Shown piece after piece: positions 35,601 through 50,600 of a stretch of 64,000 nt of DNA. The DNA is taken from the NCBI GenBank assembly GCA_036346375.1, contig CM070515.1, forward strand, positions 8,764,423 through 8,828,422. The letters are read 5' to 3'. Source of the stretch: Guadua angustifolia. Its lineage: Eukaryota; Streptophyta; Magnoliopsida; Poales; Poaceae. The position numbers were made by a program, and so were the translations under genes. Each line of letters starts with the position of its first letter. The first letter of the stretch is position 1. The notes below the pieces were generated by a model. It was not told the DNA's origin, did not search any database, and saw only the letters and a list, made by a program, of their open reading frames with translations.

Positions 35601-38600
35601 AGATAGTCATTAAGCAAAATAATCAACACGTTTTACTTGAGGGATCAAGACAGCATAACCTTCAAAACCAGTTCGATAGAAAATATAACATACATGTGCT
35701 CCACACATGGTGAAAGAATCCATCAATATACGCAGGATTTCCAGAAATTGACAATGCATTTCCTCACCGAAGTCAGTTACCATGCCATTAACCTGAAATT
35801 TTTGTGATTGTAAGCACAATTTAATAGAACCTGATGTACGGATATAAATTTGACATTGGCCCTCTGAAATGAAACATCATCTAGAGAAGAAATAGCATTG
35901 TAGTGGCATTGTGGAAAAAATGCTAAAAAATTGGTCAACTTTTAAATCTTTTGTTAATCACAAAGATGTGTGATGGAATTCTCTGCAAACATATGAGCAC
36001 AATTCTTCCATTTAATTACTATCAGTGAGCAAACACAAGATTCCATACTTAAAAAACCGTATATTAAACAGATGTGCTTAATCTCAAGCTCAGTCATTAC
36101 TTTTTGTTTACAGAACAGATGACATAATACATGCATAGTTTGTGCTCCACTACTGCTAGATTGCGAGCAATTGCAAACTTGCAGTAGCGAACAAAATATG
36201 CACAACAAAAAGATGCAAACAGCTGGTCATAAAACCAGCTATAACATGAAACACCCTAAGTAGATGAAATTACTGGATGCAAAACTGCAGACCTCAAAGT
36301 TGTAACTTACCAGAAGTCCAAGAAGAGAATTTCCTTCTTGCTGGACAATATATGATCTCAATAGATTAGGGTCCTGATTAAGAAAAAGTATAAGAATATC
36401 TGACCTGCATTTGTCAAATAAAATGCAGTTAGAAGCTAGAACAAAATGAGCTGCATCAGCAATGAGAGTGATTTAATAACAGGCAACAGCTGCTTGATAA
36501 GTACCCGGCTGAAACAATTTTTCTATCTTGACTCTGCAACACATCAGAAATGATTTCAAATACGCCTTCACCTGAAAGATCCCTGAAGAAAATAGGTGGT
36601 TAACTCAAAATGTTCTACTAGGAATTCCTACAGTTAAATACAAAGTTCACAGTTTTGGCTTAAATTTGTTTAGTGGAATGGATAGGTTGTATGCATTCTA
36701 TTACAGGGAACGACCTTATTGCACAGCAAGTGTGAATAAACATATGAAAAAGGTGAGCAATAAGCCCCTATGAACTGTCATGTGGGGCATAACATATGCC
36801 AGGAGACATAAGCCAACTGGTGCAACTAACCCCCATGCAGATCAAGTTGGCCAATATGGAAGGAGATCTCAATTGTATGGAAGGAGATGGCTGAGCTTGG
36901 AAGCTTATCTCCACATATTAGGAAATTGCATTAGTTAGCATATCCCAGGATTTGGTAATTGTGGCATTCATATCACATAATTGATTAGATGCATATTGGA
37001 TGGTTAGTTTCCATCTTATTAGGAGTCCCATGCTTATTTATATGGCTGTCTCTGAAGCTAATGATAGCGAGCAAACGCATAGGGCTGCCAAACAGTGAAT
37101 ACAATGGCACCACCACCTCAGGCACACCAGTATCATAGGCTCTATTTCAAAATAAGACAGGATAAGAGGGTTAAAACTCAAAACACAAACAGCTATGCTG
37201 CAGCGAAAAGTCTTGCTTATAAGGGCATTTTACTAAAAAATTCAATCGAATAGTTGCAAAGAGCTAGCACTGTTGCAAGCTGTAAAATGCTTAAAGCCAA
37301 AAATACATAAAATAACATAGGATAAACGGTGTTCTAAAACTAGGCCTGTTAAGCCAAATACTAGGTTGCATGCAAGGACAGGGTGCCCTCCCTGTCGTGG
37401 GGACGTGGCTCCCGTAGTCCCGTAGAGACTGCAACTTAAGCAGTCCCCGCGGGACCGGGACTGTCTGATCAAAAAGCGACAGCCAGATCTTCGAGGGAAC
37501 ACTGTGGCAAAATCACAACGCACTATTTTCACTGTAGCAGGTGCTGTGGTGAGTACTGTATCAATTTTTTTAGCCAGACCGCCCGTAGCCTCAATTGGAC
37601 AGCCTGCACCCATGGGGATTGCACGGGAACTGCGTCCAAGGCCACATAATTTGTTGGTGTCAAAAAAAAATATATAAATATGTTAACTAAATATCCATCT
37701 ACAATTTGATGGATTGATCTTTTTGCAGCACTAGCCATTGTTGACAAATGACAATTGCTTAATTTTCTTACCAATATTCATGACGATGCCTTAGATTTTG
37801 TTTCCCTGAAATATGACTGTACCTATATGGTTCTAAATTATAAATGATAAAACAATATACAAGGCCAGTTTCCATATACTCACTACAAGGTGTGAGTGAC
37901 CAAATGAGTACCGGTTACCAATTTTTAGAACATTAATGCTAAACAACAATAATCTCAAGTTCCATGGCAATTTTTTCCTTGGGGCAGTTATTGTCCTAGA
38001 GAAGAACAGACTAGAACATCAAAAGACATGGGAGCACAAACCCGTGTGATGACAAATTACAAATAGACAGAAAGTTTTGCGGCTGAAACAATATTGTGAC
38101 ATATAGCTCTATTTCATATAGTTAATTTTTGCGCCAAAAAGCATGTTACACTTAAAAACACTGCTGCTATAAGTTTTAACTGCCTGCAGCATCAGCTACA
38201 ATAAGAAATCCATACCACTGGCTATTCATGATTAGCTCCAGTCAAATACTATTATCACATTTAAATTCTCAATTTCTCAGTCTTTGAGATACAGCACTGA
38301 CCATTAATATTTTTCCATAGTTTCAAATTATGGAAGAATAACATTATGAAATTATTTTTCATAATGAATCTACGATATAATTTTCATGCGGCCAATTCTA
38401 TTACTAAAAAAAAGTATTTGTCAAAGACCAAATTCTTTGACTATGCAATCCCACAGTGACATGGATTTTTCTTTGACTATGCAATCCCACAGTGACATGG
38501 ATTTATGATTGAAGGGAGTAGCTTGTGTGTAGTAAACTAGCCATGTTGCTCCTAAATCTACAGGAATGTATTACAAAAAGGACAAATGCACCTAAGTACC

Positions 38601-41600
38601 TAAACCAAGATTGCTTCCAGATGGATCGGGTTTATGAGCAACATATCACATTCACTGGTATACCATCAGGCCCAGGAATGGAACATCTAGCTAAGTGAAC
38701 ATATATTAAAATATTACTTCTGTTTTCCCACTGACTTAAAATGTGTCTAGTGTTGAAGCTAAATGACCGCAAGAGTTTATTCATTCTAGCCCACCGCTAG
38801 ATCGTTGTGTTAAGTAAACAAGATGCACTCGTTTAGCCAACACTCCAAACATGAGTCTTCCGAAGGAAATATAAGAGAAACAGCTAGTTATGGGTTTTTT
38901 TAACCTTGCCTGAATATGAGTTCATCAGTTATTTTCTTTTACTACATATTGTGCCTGCCTGCCTGATCTTCACAAACATAATTCGCCTAATCTATTCTAA
39001 TCATGTCTGCACATGGATTCTGCTAAATCTCTGACTAGCAAATGCACCAGAGTAAACAAAGATCAGTTTGTCCCACTCACCAAACAAATGACATTTTTCT
39101 ACAGCTTAGCATCATTTTCTACTACCACACGTCCACACCAGTGCTACCATCATGTAAGGATACCGTGCCATTAGTAGGATAAACAACAAGGGTCATCCCA
39201 CAAGTTCACATGGCAAACAATGCAAACAAACCTTTACGGCTTATTATTAGTCCTAAGTCAGCTAAATACAAGGAACTTTGAATTATCAAATCCAGTAGAC
39301 ATGCCATAGAAATGGCAAAAGGAGAGGCACCACAATTAATAAAAATAGTAAATGAGCTAGCAGAAAAAGGAAAATGGAATGTGGTTGAAGGCATACCAAT
39401 TCACAGAATACTGCACTGAAATTCCAAAGAAACAGACAAAGAAAAGGCAGAGGCTAGATTGCATGAACACTTCTACTATGCGGCGCCAGAATTTCAGTGT
39501 ATGAAACCATGTCAGACACATACAAACACGTAACCAACATATACAGGAGCCATGTCTAACATGTAATGTCTCTCAAAGTGTGCCTTCGTCGTGTCCAATG
39601 GTGTATCAAGGAAGTGTTGGCACTTGGCATAACTTCAGAGAGAAAAAGGTGTCCCCAATGTAATACTGTGTGCCAACTTGGCAACAGCACACTAGAAATC
39701 ATTGGTATATACTATATACTGTTAGAGCAAGTCATAAACTTCAATGCATACAGCACACAGTGCATCCTTTTACACTCTGTGATGCTAAAGATAAGCATGT
39801 GCTCACTGAATACTAGAAACTTTCAACCATCTCAACTAAGGGTTAAGCACCAATTAATATTTGCATGACTATACTCCGATTCGAGTTGCGTACAGCAAGC
39901 CAAACAATGATTAGAGTTGCAGAACTGACACGGCTTGTACAAAAATATTTGATATAGGGTTGTAGAACCGACAGAGCATGTACAAAAATATTTGTGCCAT
40001 ATTTTTTCATGTTTTTAACACATAGAGGCAATAGCCATGTGGCACTGTTGGCATGTTTGGAAAATCAACAAATCACCATGGCTGGGTTGTGTTATTATGC
40101 ATGTGCAGTCTAGCCAGAGTGCATAGGACAAAAATGAAAAAAAAAAAAGAAAGAAGCCAAACAAATACCTACCGAAACAGTCGTAATTGTTGAACAAGCG
40201 GCAAACTCTTACTAAGAGTGCAAAATTCATGCAAGAACAGAACCTGCAAACACCAGAAACTCTATTAGCATGGTCACCAAACAAGAGGCAAAGCATTAGG
40301 TACTTCTGACTCCACATTCCATTAACTGCAACAGATATGCATCCAGCTTGGTCTGGAACACCTCAACATGAGAACAACGGAACAACGCAAATGATGTGGT
40401 TCACTGGTTCTTAAAATGGCAGTGAGCATGAGGCTTACACGTGAGACCCGGACCCACATGTCTGAAAGACATCCAACGGCATTTTTTAAACCACAAAACT
40501 TTGCAGTGGCATCTATCTATATTCCCAAAAAAGACAATGCAAGACCTAAAAGGCTAAAACTCCAACATCCTACAGAAAAACAAACAAGTCTCAGATGACT
40601 ATTAAATTGAGCAAATCATATCACTCAAACAAGAACCCAGGAAATCTTGAGCCAAACCCAGATAATCCAAACTCCTACTGTTAAGAAACATCACCAGTGC
40701 ATCAACATAATTCATGAAGACAATCAGTTTTCAGTCCTTAATCATCATGTGCAAAAATGCCAGCTATGGTAAATATGATATTTCTCTTGACAATTCAAGG
40801 GGAAAACTGTATCTGTCAGCAACACTACTAAACTGCCACGCTTACTTTAATTGTGGAAATGCTAAGGAATTTACGATAATCACTAAGAAGAAACAGTTTC
40901 AGTTGAATGAAAATGACATTCTTAAATATGTAATGAAGACATCAACTAGTCATTAACAAAAGAATAAGAATGCTTTCGCACCAATTCTCTTTTTGATTCC
41001 ATAGAAGTATTCGATGATCTCATCCTAGCAAATAATTCTTGGATAAAACAAGCATCATCCTTTAGTAAGGAAATAACCTACAGACAAATCATTGAGTCAT
41101 AAGTGACAAAAGGAAGGAAATTTTATGAAGAAACGTCAACACTAGGTGAGGCTGAAACACTAACAGCAGCATTGTTCGTATGTATCATCGTGTTAAGACT
41201 TGCTAGAGTTGCATCATCTAATATTCGTGGTAATATAACATCCTGCAAATGCCAAAAAAAAGTCCAATCGTAAAAATGGAAACAAAAATAATATCAACAG
41301 AATTCAATCATGTAAAAACCAAGTAAAAAGTGGCACTGACCTTCAGATAGCCTATTCTATATGTTTGATGTATCCTTGAAACCACAGAAACATTTTTAAT
41401 AGGTATGGCCTGTGGGTGGAACAAAGCTTTACATTAAAGAATCATTTCTTCTGGATCAGGCTAAGGTGTGCAAAGATCAGCGTACAGCATACCTCTTTGA
41501 AAACTACATGATCCTTTAGAAAAGTACGGTGCTTTTGCACTTTAAGAACCTCTGGGTCATCTGTACAGATTAGAACTCACTAAAATTAAAAAAAATAATG

Positions 41601-44600
41601 TACTCTGGCAGGCATCACAGTTAAAATCATATCATACATAATTTCATGATATGATAAGGTTATCACAAAAGAGAATACAGATAGCATACATTCAAGGGCA
41701 CCTATGATATCAAGAATAAACTCATCGGAGAAAATCTTGTCAAAGATTGATGGACTGTTCAACAATACTGCAGAATGAAAAACAACAGTAAATACCAGTC
41801 TAAAATATTCTAGCAAGCAAACTTTAATACAGATATATACTTACTGATTCCCCTGACTAATTTGAAGATCATGTGAAGATCATCTAAGTTTTCTAAATCC
41901 TCGCACATTCTAAAAATGTCCAGTAACTTCGGAAAAAAGTCACGCTGCCAGAATTTGTAAGTACAGTAGTGTAAGACTTCATGTTGGGCAGGAAAAATCA
42001 TACCTCCAAAAAAGAGTGGAATCATCCTTTTCTAAGCATCTATGAAGTTAGTTCTATCATACTATCATACTGCTTCTTCTAAGTTCTAACCAAACTTGGC
42101 TAATGGTATCATCTCAACAAAAACAGAGCTAAGAATGATGTCGGCAGGAAAGCACAATGCAACACTTATATAAATTATCCTTATTACGACATGTAAAGTG
42201 AATATAGTAGGGAAAAGTCCAGCCACCATCATGGAGCTATCTGTAACATCAGACTTGTCTCCTCATGAAACCAACAAGTGTCAATTCCCCATAATTGGTA
42301 ACATATTTGACGAAATTACTGGCCCATACACAAGCTCAAAATCACCAAATTATGAAGTTCATGTAACTGGGAGGTGATCTCTTAAATTACCCATTAGATC
42401 AACACTGATCTTCATTTGATGAATGTTCAACAAAGTAATATTGAAAAAAAAACAAATCAGATCCTAAGAACAAGACTGCAAACATTTGTATTCAAATGGA
42501 ATGAAGCAAACCCAAGAACCCTTAACTAAAGCTAACAGTTTACTACATTGAGACATTGCGTAGGCAATACTAATATAGTTTTTTAACCAAGAGATAAAAT
42601 AGTCCCTTAGGATAGTGCTACATACTGAAAAATACCATCATCAAATAGTTACATATAAATACTATTTTGAAAGAAAAACTCTATATGAAAATATTTCATC
42701 TTATGTCTCAGCCAGAGTTCATTTCCCCAGTGGTAACCAACATAAAAACAAATCAAGCGAATGACAGTATATTTGGGCCTGTTTGGTAGAGCTTCAGATC
42801 CCAGCTTCATCTGAGATCTGAAACTTGTAGGCTAAAATAAAGTGAATTAAGTTTATATTTTTGGTCTAAAATATAAACAAGATGATCTATCTAAACACTC
42901 TTAATGTACTCACAGCTGGATCTGCTAGAAATACCACTCCACTAGATCACGAATCTGATAGAGCTGCCCTTAATCATGAATGGTCAGGCACGATACAACT
43001 CTGCCAAAAAAAAGTTTTTTAAACATATAAAATAGCGTGGTAATTACGTGATAACCACTGTTCTAAATAAAGGCTGTTAAGGCCTTGTAAACCGCTGTTA
43101 AAACGATAAAGGTCCCCTACCCATTACATTTATGCGCATTTCAAGGTTTGCTCGTTTATTTGATTTAACGGCCGTTAACGTTTAACATGTCCCTTTTATC
43201 AGGCCATTTATTTGTGTACCTTTTATCGGGCCATTTATTTGTGTAAAGTTGCAAGATTGTCATATGATATGGAACATTATGACATACATACATGAGATGA
43301 ATGCTAGCTTTGCTTTTTATTGCCACTTGAGCTGTTCGTGCATTTAATTATGATTCTTTAATTAGATTCACATCATGTCATATTTTTTCCTCATGTCACT
43401 GTTGTGGACAATTGTTGAAAGCCTGGTAGTTTTACACTAAAAGGTGGCGTGACCGCTCATTCACCATGTACCATTATTTAGAACATTGGTGATAACAATG
43501 CAACGTTCAATATAAGTAGGTGTCTCCCCAAAAAAGTAGGGTATATAACAGAAATAAAGATGGAAGGTTCAGCAAGCTGATTCCCCATGGGACAAGGATG
43601 TGTTTGCTTTGAAGATTAAATGAAAGTTTTGTCTTACAAGAGAATTAGAACAAAAGCTAATGCAAGTAAATAAATAAGGTAGAGGAGACCATGCAACAGA
43701 TAAAGATTGGATGACTTACATCTTGTGTTATCAACTCTGCCACACGCATCTGATCTGTAATGCCACCCTCCAATATTGTCTGCAGATTTTGATCAACAGT
43801 ATTTTAACATTTAATAGGGATTTTGGCTTTGTAGCAGAAAGCACAAGTCATCCAAACACCTAACTGAAATTACTGTGCCCATTCTATTGAGGCTTCCACA
43901 ACAGTTGTGACTTGTATGGCCCTCGAAAGAAAAAACGATATAAAAGTTTAAAGCCTTTTTCTATGAAATAGAGAAATACATTGAAGATAGTAATATCAAA
44001 GATGCCTTTCAATAGGCAGACAGACTGTTGTCATTCTGGAACTGTTTGGTACAATCCCATAGTTTCATTCTAGGGCAAATATAAGCAATAACACAAGACT
44101 CATGATTTTCTACAAGTGTTCATTTAAGGAGATGGGACTTTGAAAACATGATCAGCCAAGGCACAAACCTCACAGCCAAGACAGTATGCAAATTACTATG
44201 TCACAATGAATTTGCAAAAAAGAGTCAGCATAGCACTACAACATAAAAAAGAATAAAGAACTGTTGCAATTTAACGTGATAGGTAAAATTAATAAGAACA
44301 ATTTTCTATGAGAAGAATAAAAAAATAATTCAAACCTTTAAAATCAAAGGAAGATTGGATAACTCAAGAGGTGGAAGCTCCCTCAGTTCACCGTTAACAG
44401 AGCGGAAGGACTCATCTGCTGGGAAACCAATTATTAGTTACGACAATGCTATGGAAACCAGTGCCGTCTGAGGCATACACGGTGCACAGCTAGGCAGCAA
44501 GGTGTGCTGCAATGAGGCACCAGCAATGTGCATGCCTTTAGCAGCAAGGCTCAAGGCAATGTGTGTGCCTCTCAGAATAATAGTGTGAGATAGAAAGTCG

Positions 44601-47600
44601 AGAAGAAACATAGGAAAACAAAGGTCCATGGACCAATGAGGCCCAATAACACATTAGGATGGTCCTAACTATCAAGATTTGGTGGATTCTCAGTGGTCAC
44701 TTTTTCTTGTAGTACCTGTATGATAACTGCCCTGTCTGTGCTCTTATGTTGTGAATGTTTAAATCTTTAAGAAAATGAACAGTGATGTTTGTTTTTTGCT
44801 GGATTGCTGTCATATGTAATAGCTATAAATACAAAGAAAACAATTTTGTTCCAAGTTTCATCAAAATCTGTATAGGACAAGTCACATCTAGGGAAGGTTT
44901 TTCTTTTCATTTTTGCGCTTGATGTTTCTTGGACACATGTTTTGTTCACCATGTGCCTCGGGCAATCAAGAACCTAGCACCTCAAGTGCCTTTGAATGCG
45001 TTGAGAAAACATTAAATGCTATGGTTACAGGGATAAGTCCAAGTGAATGTGCCCTCCAACTCTATCAACAGAACAATACAGTTCTGATACATGAATCATG
45101 TTTTTAGGGCTACCAATCTCATCACACAGGTCGTCAAATCCTTTGGATATTTATTCAAGGCCAATGGCAGCAGAGTTTTAGTTGTCAAACTAATATTGGA
45201 AAATCGAATCCCATGGCTGGTTACTAATTCTACTAACATAGGACAGATTTAGATTCTGACGATAATAAGGCTGTTTTCAATAACATAACACAAAGAAGAT
45301 TTGGTTAAGGCAGTGGAATCTACCATTTGGATGCAATACTCTAGAGGCTTCTAGAGTTTCCGACACTGGATGAGGACCAACTTCATGAGCTGCAGGACAT
45401 AGAAAAAAATAAGACAAGGTAGGAATGAAATGAACAGCAACAGGATTTAAACAAACAACTCACCACCAAGGCTACTAAATTGAAGGTTTCTCTGAATGTC
45501 GCATATGTTTTCCCTGCAGAGAACCACCAAGAATACAAAGTTACAAACTAAGACATCGGTGAGTAATAAAAGAAAATGGTAGTTACACCATGGTTCCTTT
45601 TCTTGAACTACCATATGTAGGAGCACCCTGCAGCTTCCTGAAAGCTCAGTGCTAATTCTGCTGCTGCTTCTGGATCCCTCCATGAGATGATTGTTTCTAA
45701 TAAAGAAAATGGATATAGCAAGTCACATAACAGATACAAATAGTTAGCTCGAAAAACAGAAAAAGAGAAGGATAGTACAGTAGTTCACCTTCTTGCTTTC
45801 TGTAGATATCTTCAGACGTAATGTTGTGGATGAGTAGTGTTTCATAGTCCTCTTCATCCAAAACAGTCAAACCAAGTTCTTTTGAACCCTGGAATCAACC
45901 CAAAAATTGACTCTGCTAAGGTCCAAAAATGGTCCATAAACAGAATACCATGGTGCCACATAGAAGGACTAGTTATCAACTTCATGTTCTAACTCTTAAC
46001 TCATGTCTTAGTTTTCAATTAAATTGATACATTTTACTACAGCTCACTGTTCTACAAATCACCATCATTGAATACCTTGGCAAGTTTTTTTATAGTTACA
46101 TTGACAAGGTAACTGTAACACACAGACCCAATTTGTGGCGGCCCAAGTGGCTCACCTGTGGCTGAATGAGAGCCTAATACCATTGCTCAAATAAGTTTGG
46201 CCAGCATAAAAAAGTAAGGGAACCAAGCTAGCAACTCTGGGTTAACGCCCTCGGAAAAGCAAGGAATAAAGCCCAACAAAGCTGTTATGCAGCCTCCCCC
46301 TTTGGGTGGGCTTTTGCAAATTTTACAGTATTACCATAAGATGCAGTTAGGTGTGATTTTCTCACACACACGATTCCAGAAAGAAACAAGCATATTGGCC
46401 TAAAATACATTATACTGGCGGCTGGTGTCATTAGTTTCAGTATAAAGACTTTGACCAAAAACAAAGCATAGTGATCAGAAAATCGTGTCATTGAATTAAG
46501 ATGAGAAAAGTTGTTAACAGTCCAGCTGATCTTGCATAATGGCATGAGGAAACAACCCACAGCACATTGTCACAAGAATGACAGTAGTTTAAAAGTAGAG
46601 TAACAACAAACAAACTAAATTTACTGGACACCAGTTAAAGAAAACAAATAGTAGAACCATATAAAAGAAATAAAAAGTACCATATATATTGACGTAGAAA
46701 CGTACCTCAATGTAGTCAATAGCAACATGCCCTGTGCCCTGATCATCCCACTTCCCTCCATCGCTCAAACGGTACACTTTCACACGCTGGAAAAGGTACC
46801 AGATGTTATAACCATTATTTATTTATATAATGTGACAACAATATACACAGAAACAGAAAAGAGATACATAAACTTCCTTAATAGACACAAGCAGGACTGA
46901 GCATCTTGGTTAAAAGTAGAATAGTGCAATGGTTAAAAGTAGCATACTACAAAGAAACTGATCAATATGAGATGGAGCGTAAGGCGCTGCAAACAAAAAA
47001 GGACAGAATCGTGGCAGTGGCCTAGTACCAGTTTACAGCATGTTACTGCCAGAAACAGGTAAATGAGCTAGATTTTTTATTTGAAATATATTATTCAATT
47101 TGGCATGCTTACGAACTTCAAAATTGCCAAAGCTTGAATTCGCATTGAGCAAATTGTTATGATTTGGCATCAACTATAAATCATGAACATCGAAAGTTAA
47201 GTGTCCAAAGCTTGGTTGTCATTGAACCACATCATGTTCTAGCCCTTGGGTGTGATGAAGGACAAATTATATCCATCAATGTTTGCTTAAGAGTAAGTGC
47301 GCAAAACTTGGTAATCATTGAGCCACATAAATTCTAGCCATTGCATCTAGCTTAAGAACTAATCACAGCAATCAATGTTTGCTTACGCACTCCCTAGAGA
47401 GAGATGACCTCATCTTCCTCTCCTAATCTCTGTATAAGCATATGAAATTCCTAGCGCAACACACGGGTATCCAACTAGTTGACTTAGATTACCTTACAAC
47501 TAGTAGCCAGTTTGGTTGTTTTGCTGTTTCTAGGTATCACCGTACCAGATTGTTGTAATGAATGCAATGTTTGGTTATTATGCTGGCAACCCATCATAGG

Positions 47601-50600
47601 GTGATCGACTGATTGAACTGACCGGATTATTGAACAGCAAATAGGCAGCACGCATAAAGTTATCAAAATGATCATCCCTTGCTGAGTAGGTACCACAAGA
47701 TGTTTTGCACAATACCCCCCGAAAAAAGCACAACCATCAACGAAGGGAGCATCATAAGTTCTTTTTTATCCTCTTCTTTTGGGCGAGGCTGACACATTAT
47801 GTGGCACCAAGGACCTTTTTTGAGGGCCACCTGCTAAAAAATTCAACTGGGAACACACAAAAGTACTTGTGCCAGCATAAGGCTAGTTCTCCTTGGAAAA
47901 GATGTCACACTAATTTCATTTCACATGCTTCAAGTGGCAAAGGATCTCTGTTGGATATATGTTTCGAAGCAATTAGAAATGTTCAGATCAATTGCCAGAT
48001 CTCGATTAGGCAACGGTAAGACGATCCTCTTTTGGGTGGATCTTTGGAATGATTCTATTTTGCAATTAAAACGCCATGAAATTATTTTCGCATGCTACCA
48101 ACAAGGATATTTTGGTTTGTAACTACTTAGCACTAAAGGATGGCAGTCGAGCATGCTTCTTTCCATTATATGAAGTTGCCATTGATCAGTTTCAGAATAA
48201 ACATTGTCACTGACGGTTGATGCAGATTATTCATCTAAATTTAGAGCCTGAAGGCTTAGATAGAAAAAACATTATCAGGAAATAATGAAATATGCAAACA
48301 GAGGCTATTAGCGGCTGGGTTTGGAAGAATAAATGTACGCTAAAAACACAAATATGTATTGTGGATCCTTCTCCAAGGAAAATTAAATACTAGAAGTGCA
48401 ATTGGAAAGAAATACTTATTTGTTGAATCTGAATCATGTGGTCTTAGTTCTCCACTTCTCGAAATAGTCTAATACCCTGAAAAACTGGTGGCATATGTGA
48501 TCCGCTTATGATTTAGCAAGGACTGTTGGAGCCCAATTGGCACTACTTGGAATAATGTTTTGGATTTTTTTTTGGGTGTTGAAACTAGCAAAAGCTCATG
48601 TGTGCCAAGTTGGTCATTCTTCAATAAATTGGTTATCCCATGATGCTGGCATATGTAGCTTCAAAGGAACAGTGTATATTTGAAAAATGTGCAAAACAAA
48701 TTTGTATGGAAGAAGCTTCTGCTCGTAGATGTTGTGCAAGTTTTGATTTGAATAAATTTTCTGTTGGGCTCCCTACTACTGTTCCCCATCAGAAAAAAAG
48801 GATAGTGCTATGGGCACTAAATTAGCATAAAAGGCAGCAGAGAGCCTACAGGGCATTTTGTTTTGATACGATTGCATTGCGCGGTTGCACATATTGACAT
48901 TGTGGAATGATGATTACTGATTGGTATTACTCTCGAGGCAATTAGACTGATTGTTAGTATCATGCCCAGGTATTTGAGTGCAAAAGGATGCAAAGTTAAA
49001 TGGATTCTATAGGAAAAACATAAATTTCAACATAAAAAGGCCCTTTTTTTTAGAACAACCAATCTAGTCCAGGATTGATCACAGCCACGATATGGAATAC
49101 ACAGTCAGTTACCTCCAAGATTCTAAAAACTGGGCGCACCAGCTTAGGTGCTAGTAATTGTTAAACATGGGGAATAAGAAAAGCATGTAGAATACTACCT
49201 CCAATTGCAAATAGAAGTTGTTTGAGCTTTGGGAACGGGAATTAAGAAGTAACATAAAATGAACTTGGTGCCCTTTATTTGTTCCCAAACTTTACCACCT
49301 TTTCTCTTAAATATGTGTGGGAACTGTGAAGAAGAAGAGACTGGAAAAATTGTTTCATTTATTGACGAGAATATGAACATCATTCAGCAAGGTTATAATA
49401 GGAAGAAATGAGATATATGTACCTCGAAGTTGTAGAACAAACTATATTTAGAGAAAAGCTCATAGGGGCTTCAACAACTTCTATTTGCAATCTGCGGGAG
49501 TAGGAAATAAGATATCCCACCCAGCCAGCCCACCACAAATAACTAAATTCTAGGGTAATGTGCAAATCACTAAGAAAGGAACAGTATAGAAATACTAAAT
49601 TCAAAGGCGATAACTCATGCGGAACTTAAGTCTGGAAAGGTCATAGAACCAACAATGATGCTCCTCAAAGTGAATAAGTGATATACAAATATGAGACCCC
49701 AAACCCCACAAACATGTTTGCCAAGTAACAAATAAAATTTCAATGCATGTGATGAACGTTTCATCTTCCATGCAGTTTGCAACTAAGGTCAGACCACAAT
49801 GCATGTGATGAACCTTCATCTTCCATGCAGTTTGCAACTAAGGCAGTACGTAATTACAGTAATGGTTCATATCACACTAAGCGGACTATATATGGGTTCT
49901 TTTTCACTCTCAGCTATGGACAGAAGAGAATGAACTATTCTTTTTTGTTTAAATATACAAATTCATTTGCCAGAAAGCATCAAAGCAAGGATATAGCCAA
50001 AACTCCTAACTTAACAGCATTCAGTTCACTGAAGAAGGAAACTGTGTTACGCGGAGTGGCTCTGCAGTTAAGCATATCTAGTTAGTTTCAAACCTGCTGT
50101 TACAGGTACAGCAGCAAGTGGATTGAACCAAACATCAAGCCTCCTTTCCCTCCTCGTCAAGTAGTCATAATCACCGGAACAACTTTCCCTCCTCGCCCTC
50201 AACACCAGAACAAATTTTACAACAACTCGCTCGTTACAATAATTCAACAAGAAATAAGGCAACCAATCCCTCTATAAACCACCAAACTTGGATCTAGGCT
50301 ATCGAACTTACTTTGAAGAAAAGAGCAAACCCTGCCTGGACGTGTGGCTTCCAGGAACTCCCACCTCCCCGATCCTCATGCTGTATTCGAACAGCTCCCT
50401 TCCAGAACCCGCTATGGATACACGCAACCACACCCACCGAGGTTAGGCTAGCTAACAACCAGCGGCGAGTGGATCGACCCATCTAGTCCACCACCAATAC
50501 AAGCTTCCAGAACCCTACAGAGCAACCAAGAAGCGGGGGAGCCCTCACCTGCATGCTGCTGCTATGCGCCGCCGCCGCCGCCGCAGCATCGCCCCCTCCC

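Larger units (their letters stand above)
46787..50548 (-). other. PP4R3 intron 1, 3.8 kb
   Basis: A long first intron, common for broadly expressed plant genes. It contains a decayed LINE on the opposite strand and a local duplication near 49741-49843, listed separately. No other gene or RNA was recognised. Confidence 0.5.
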
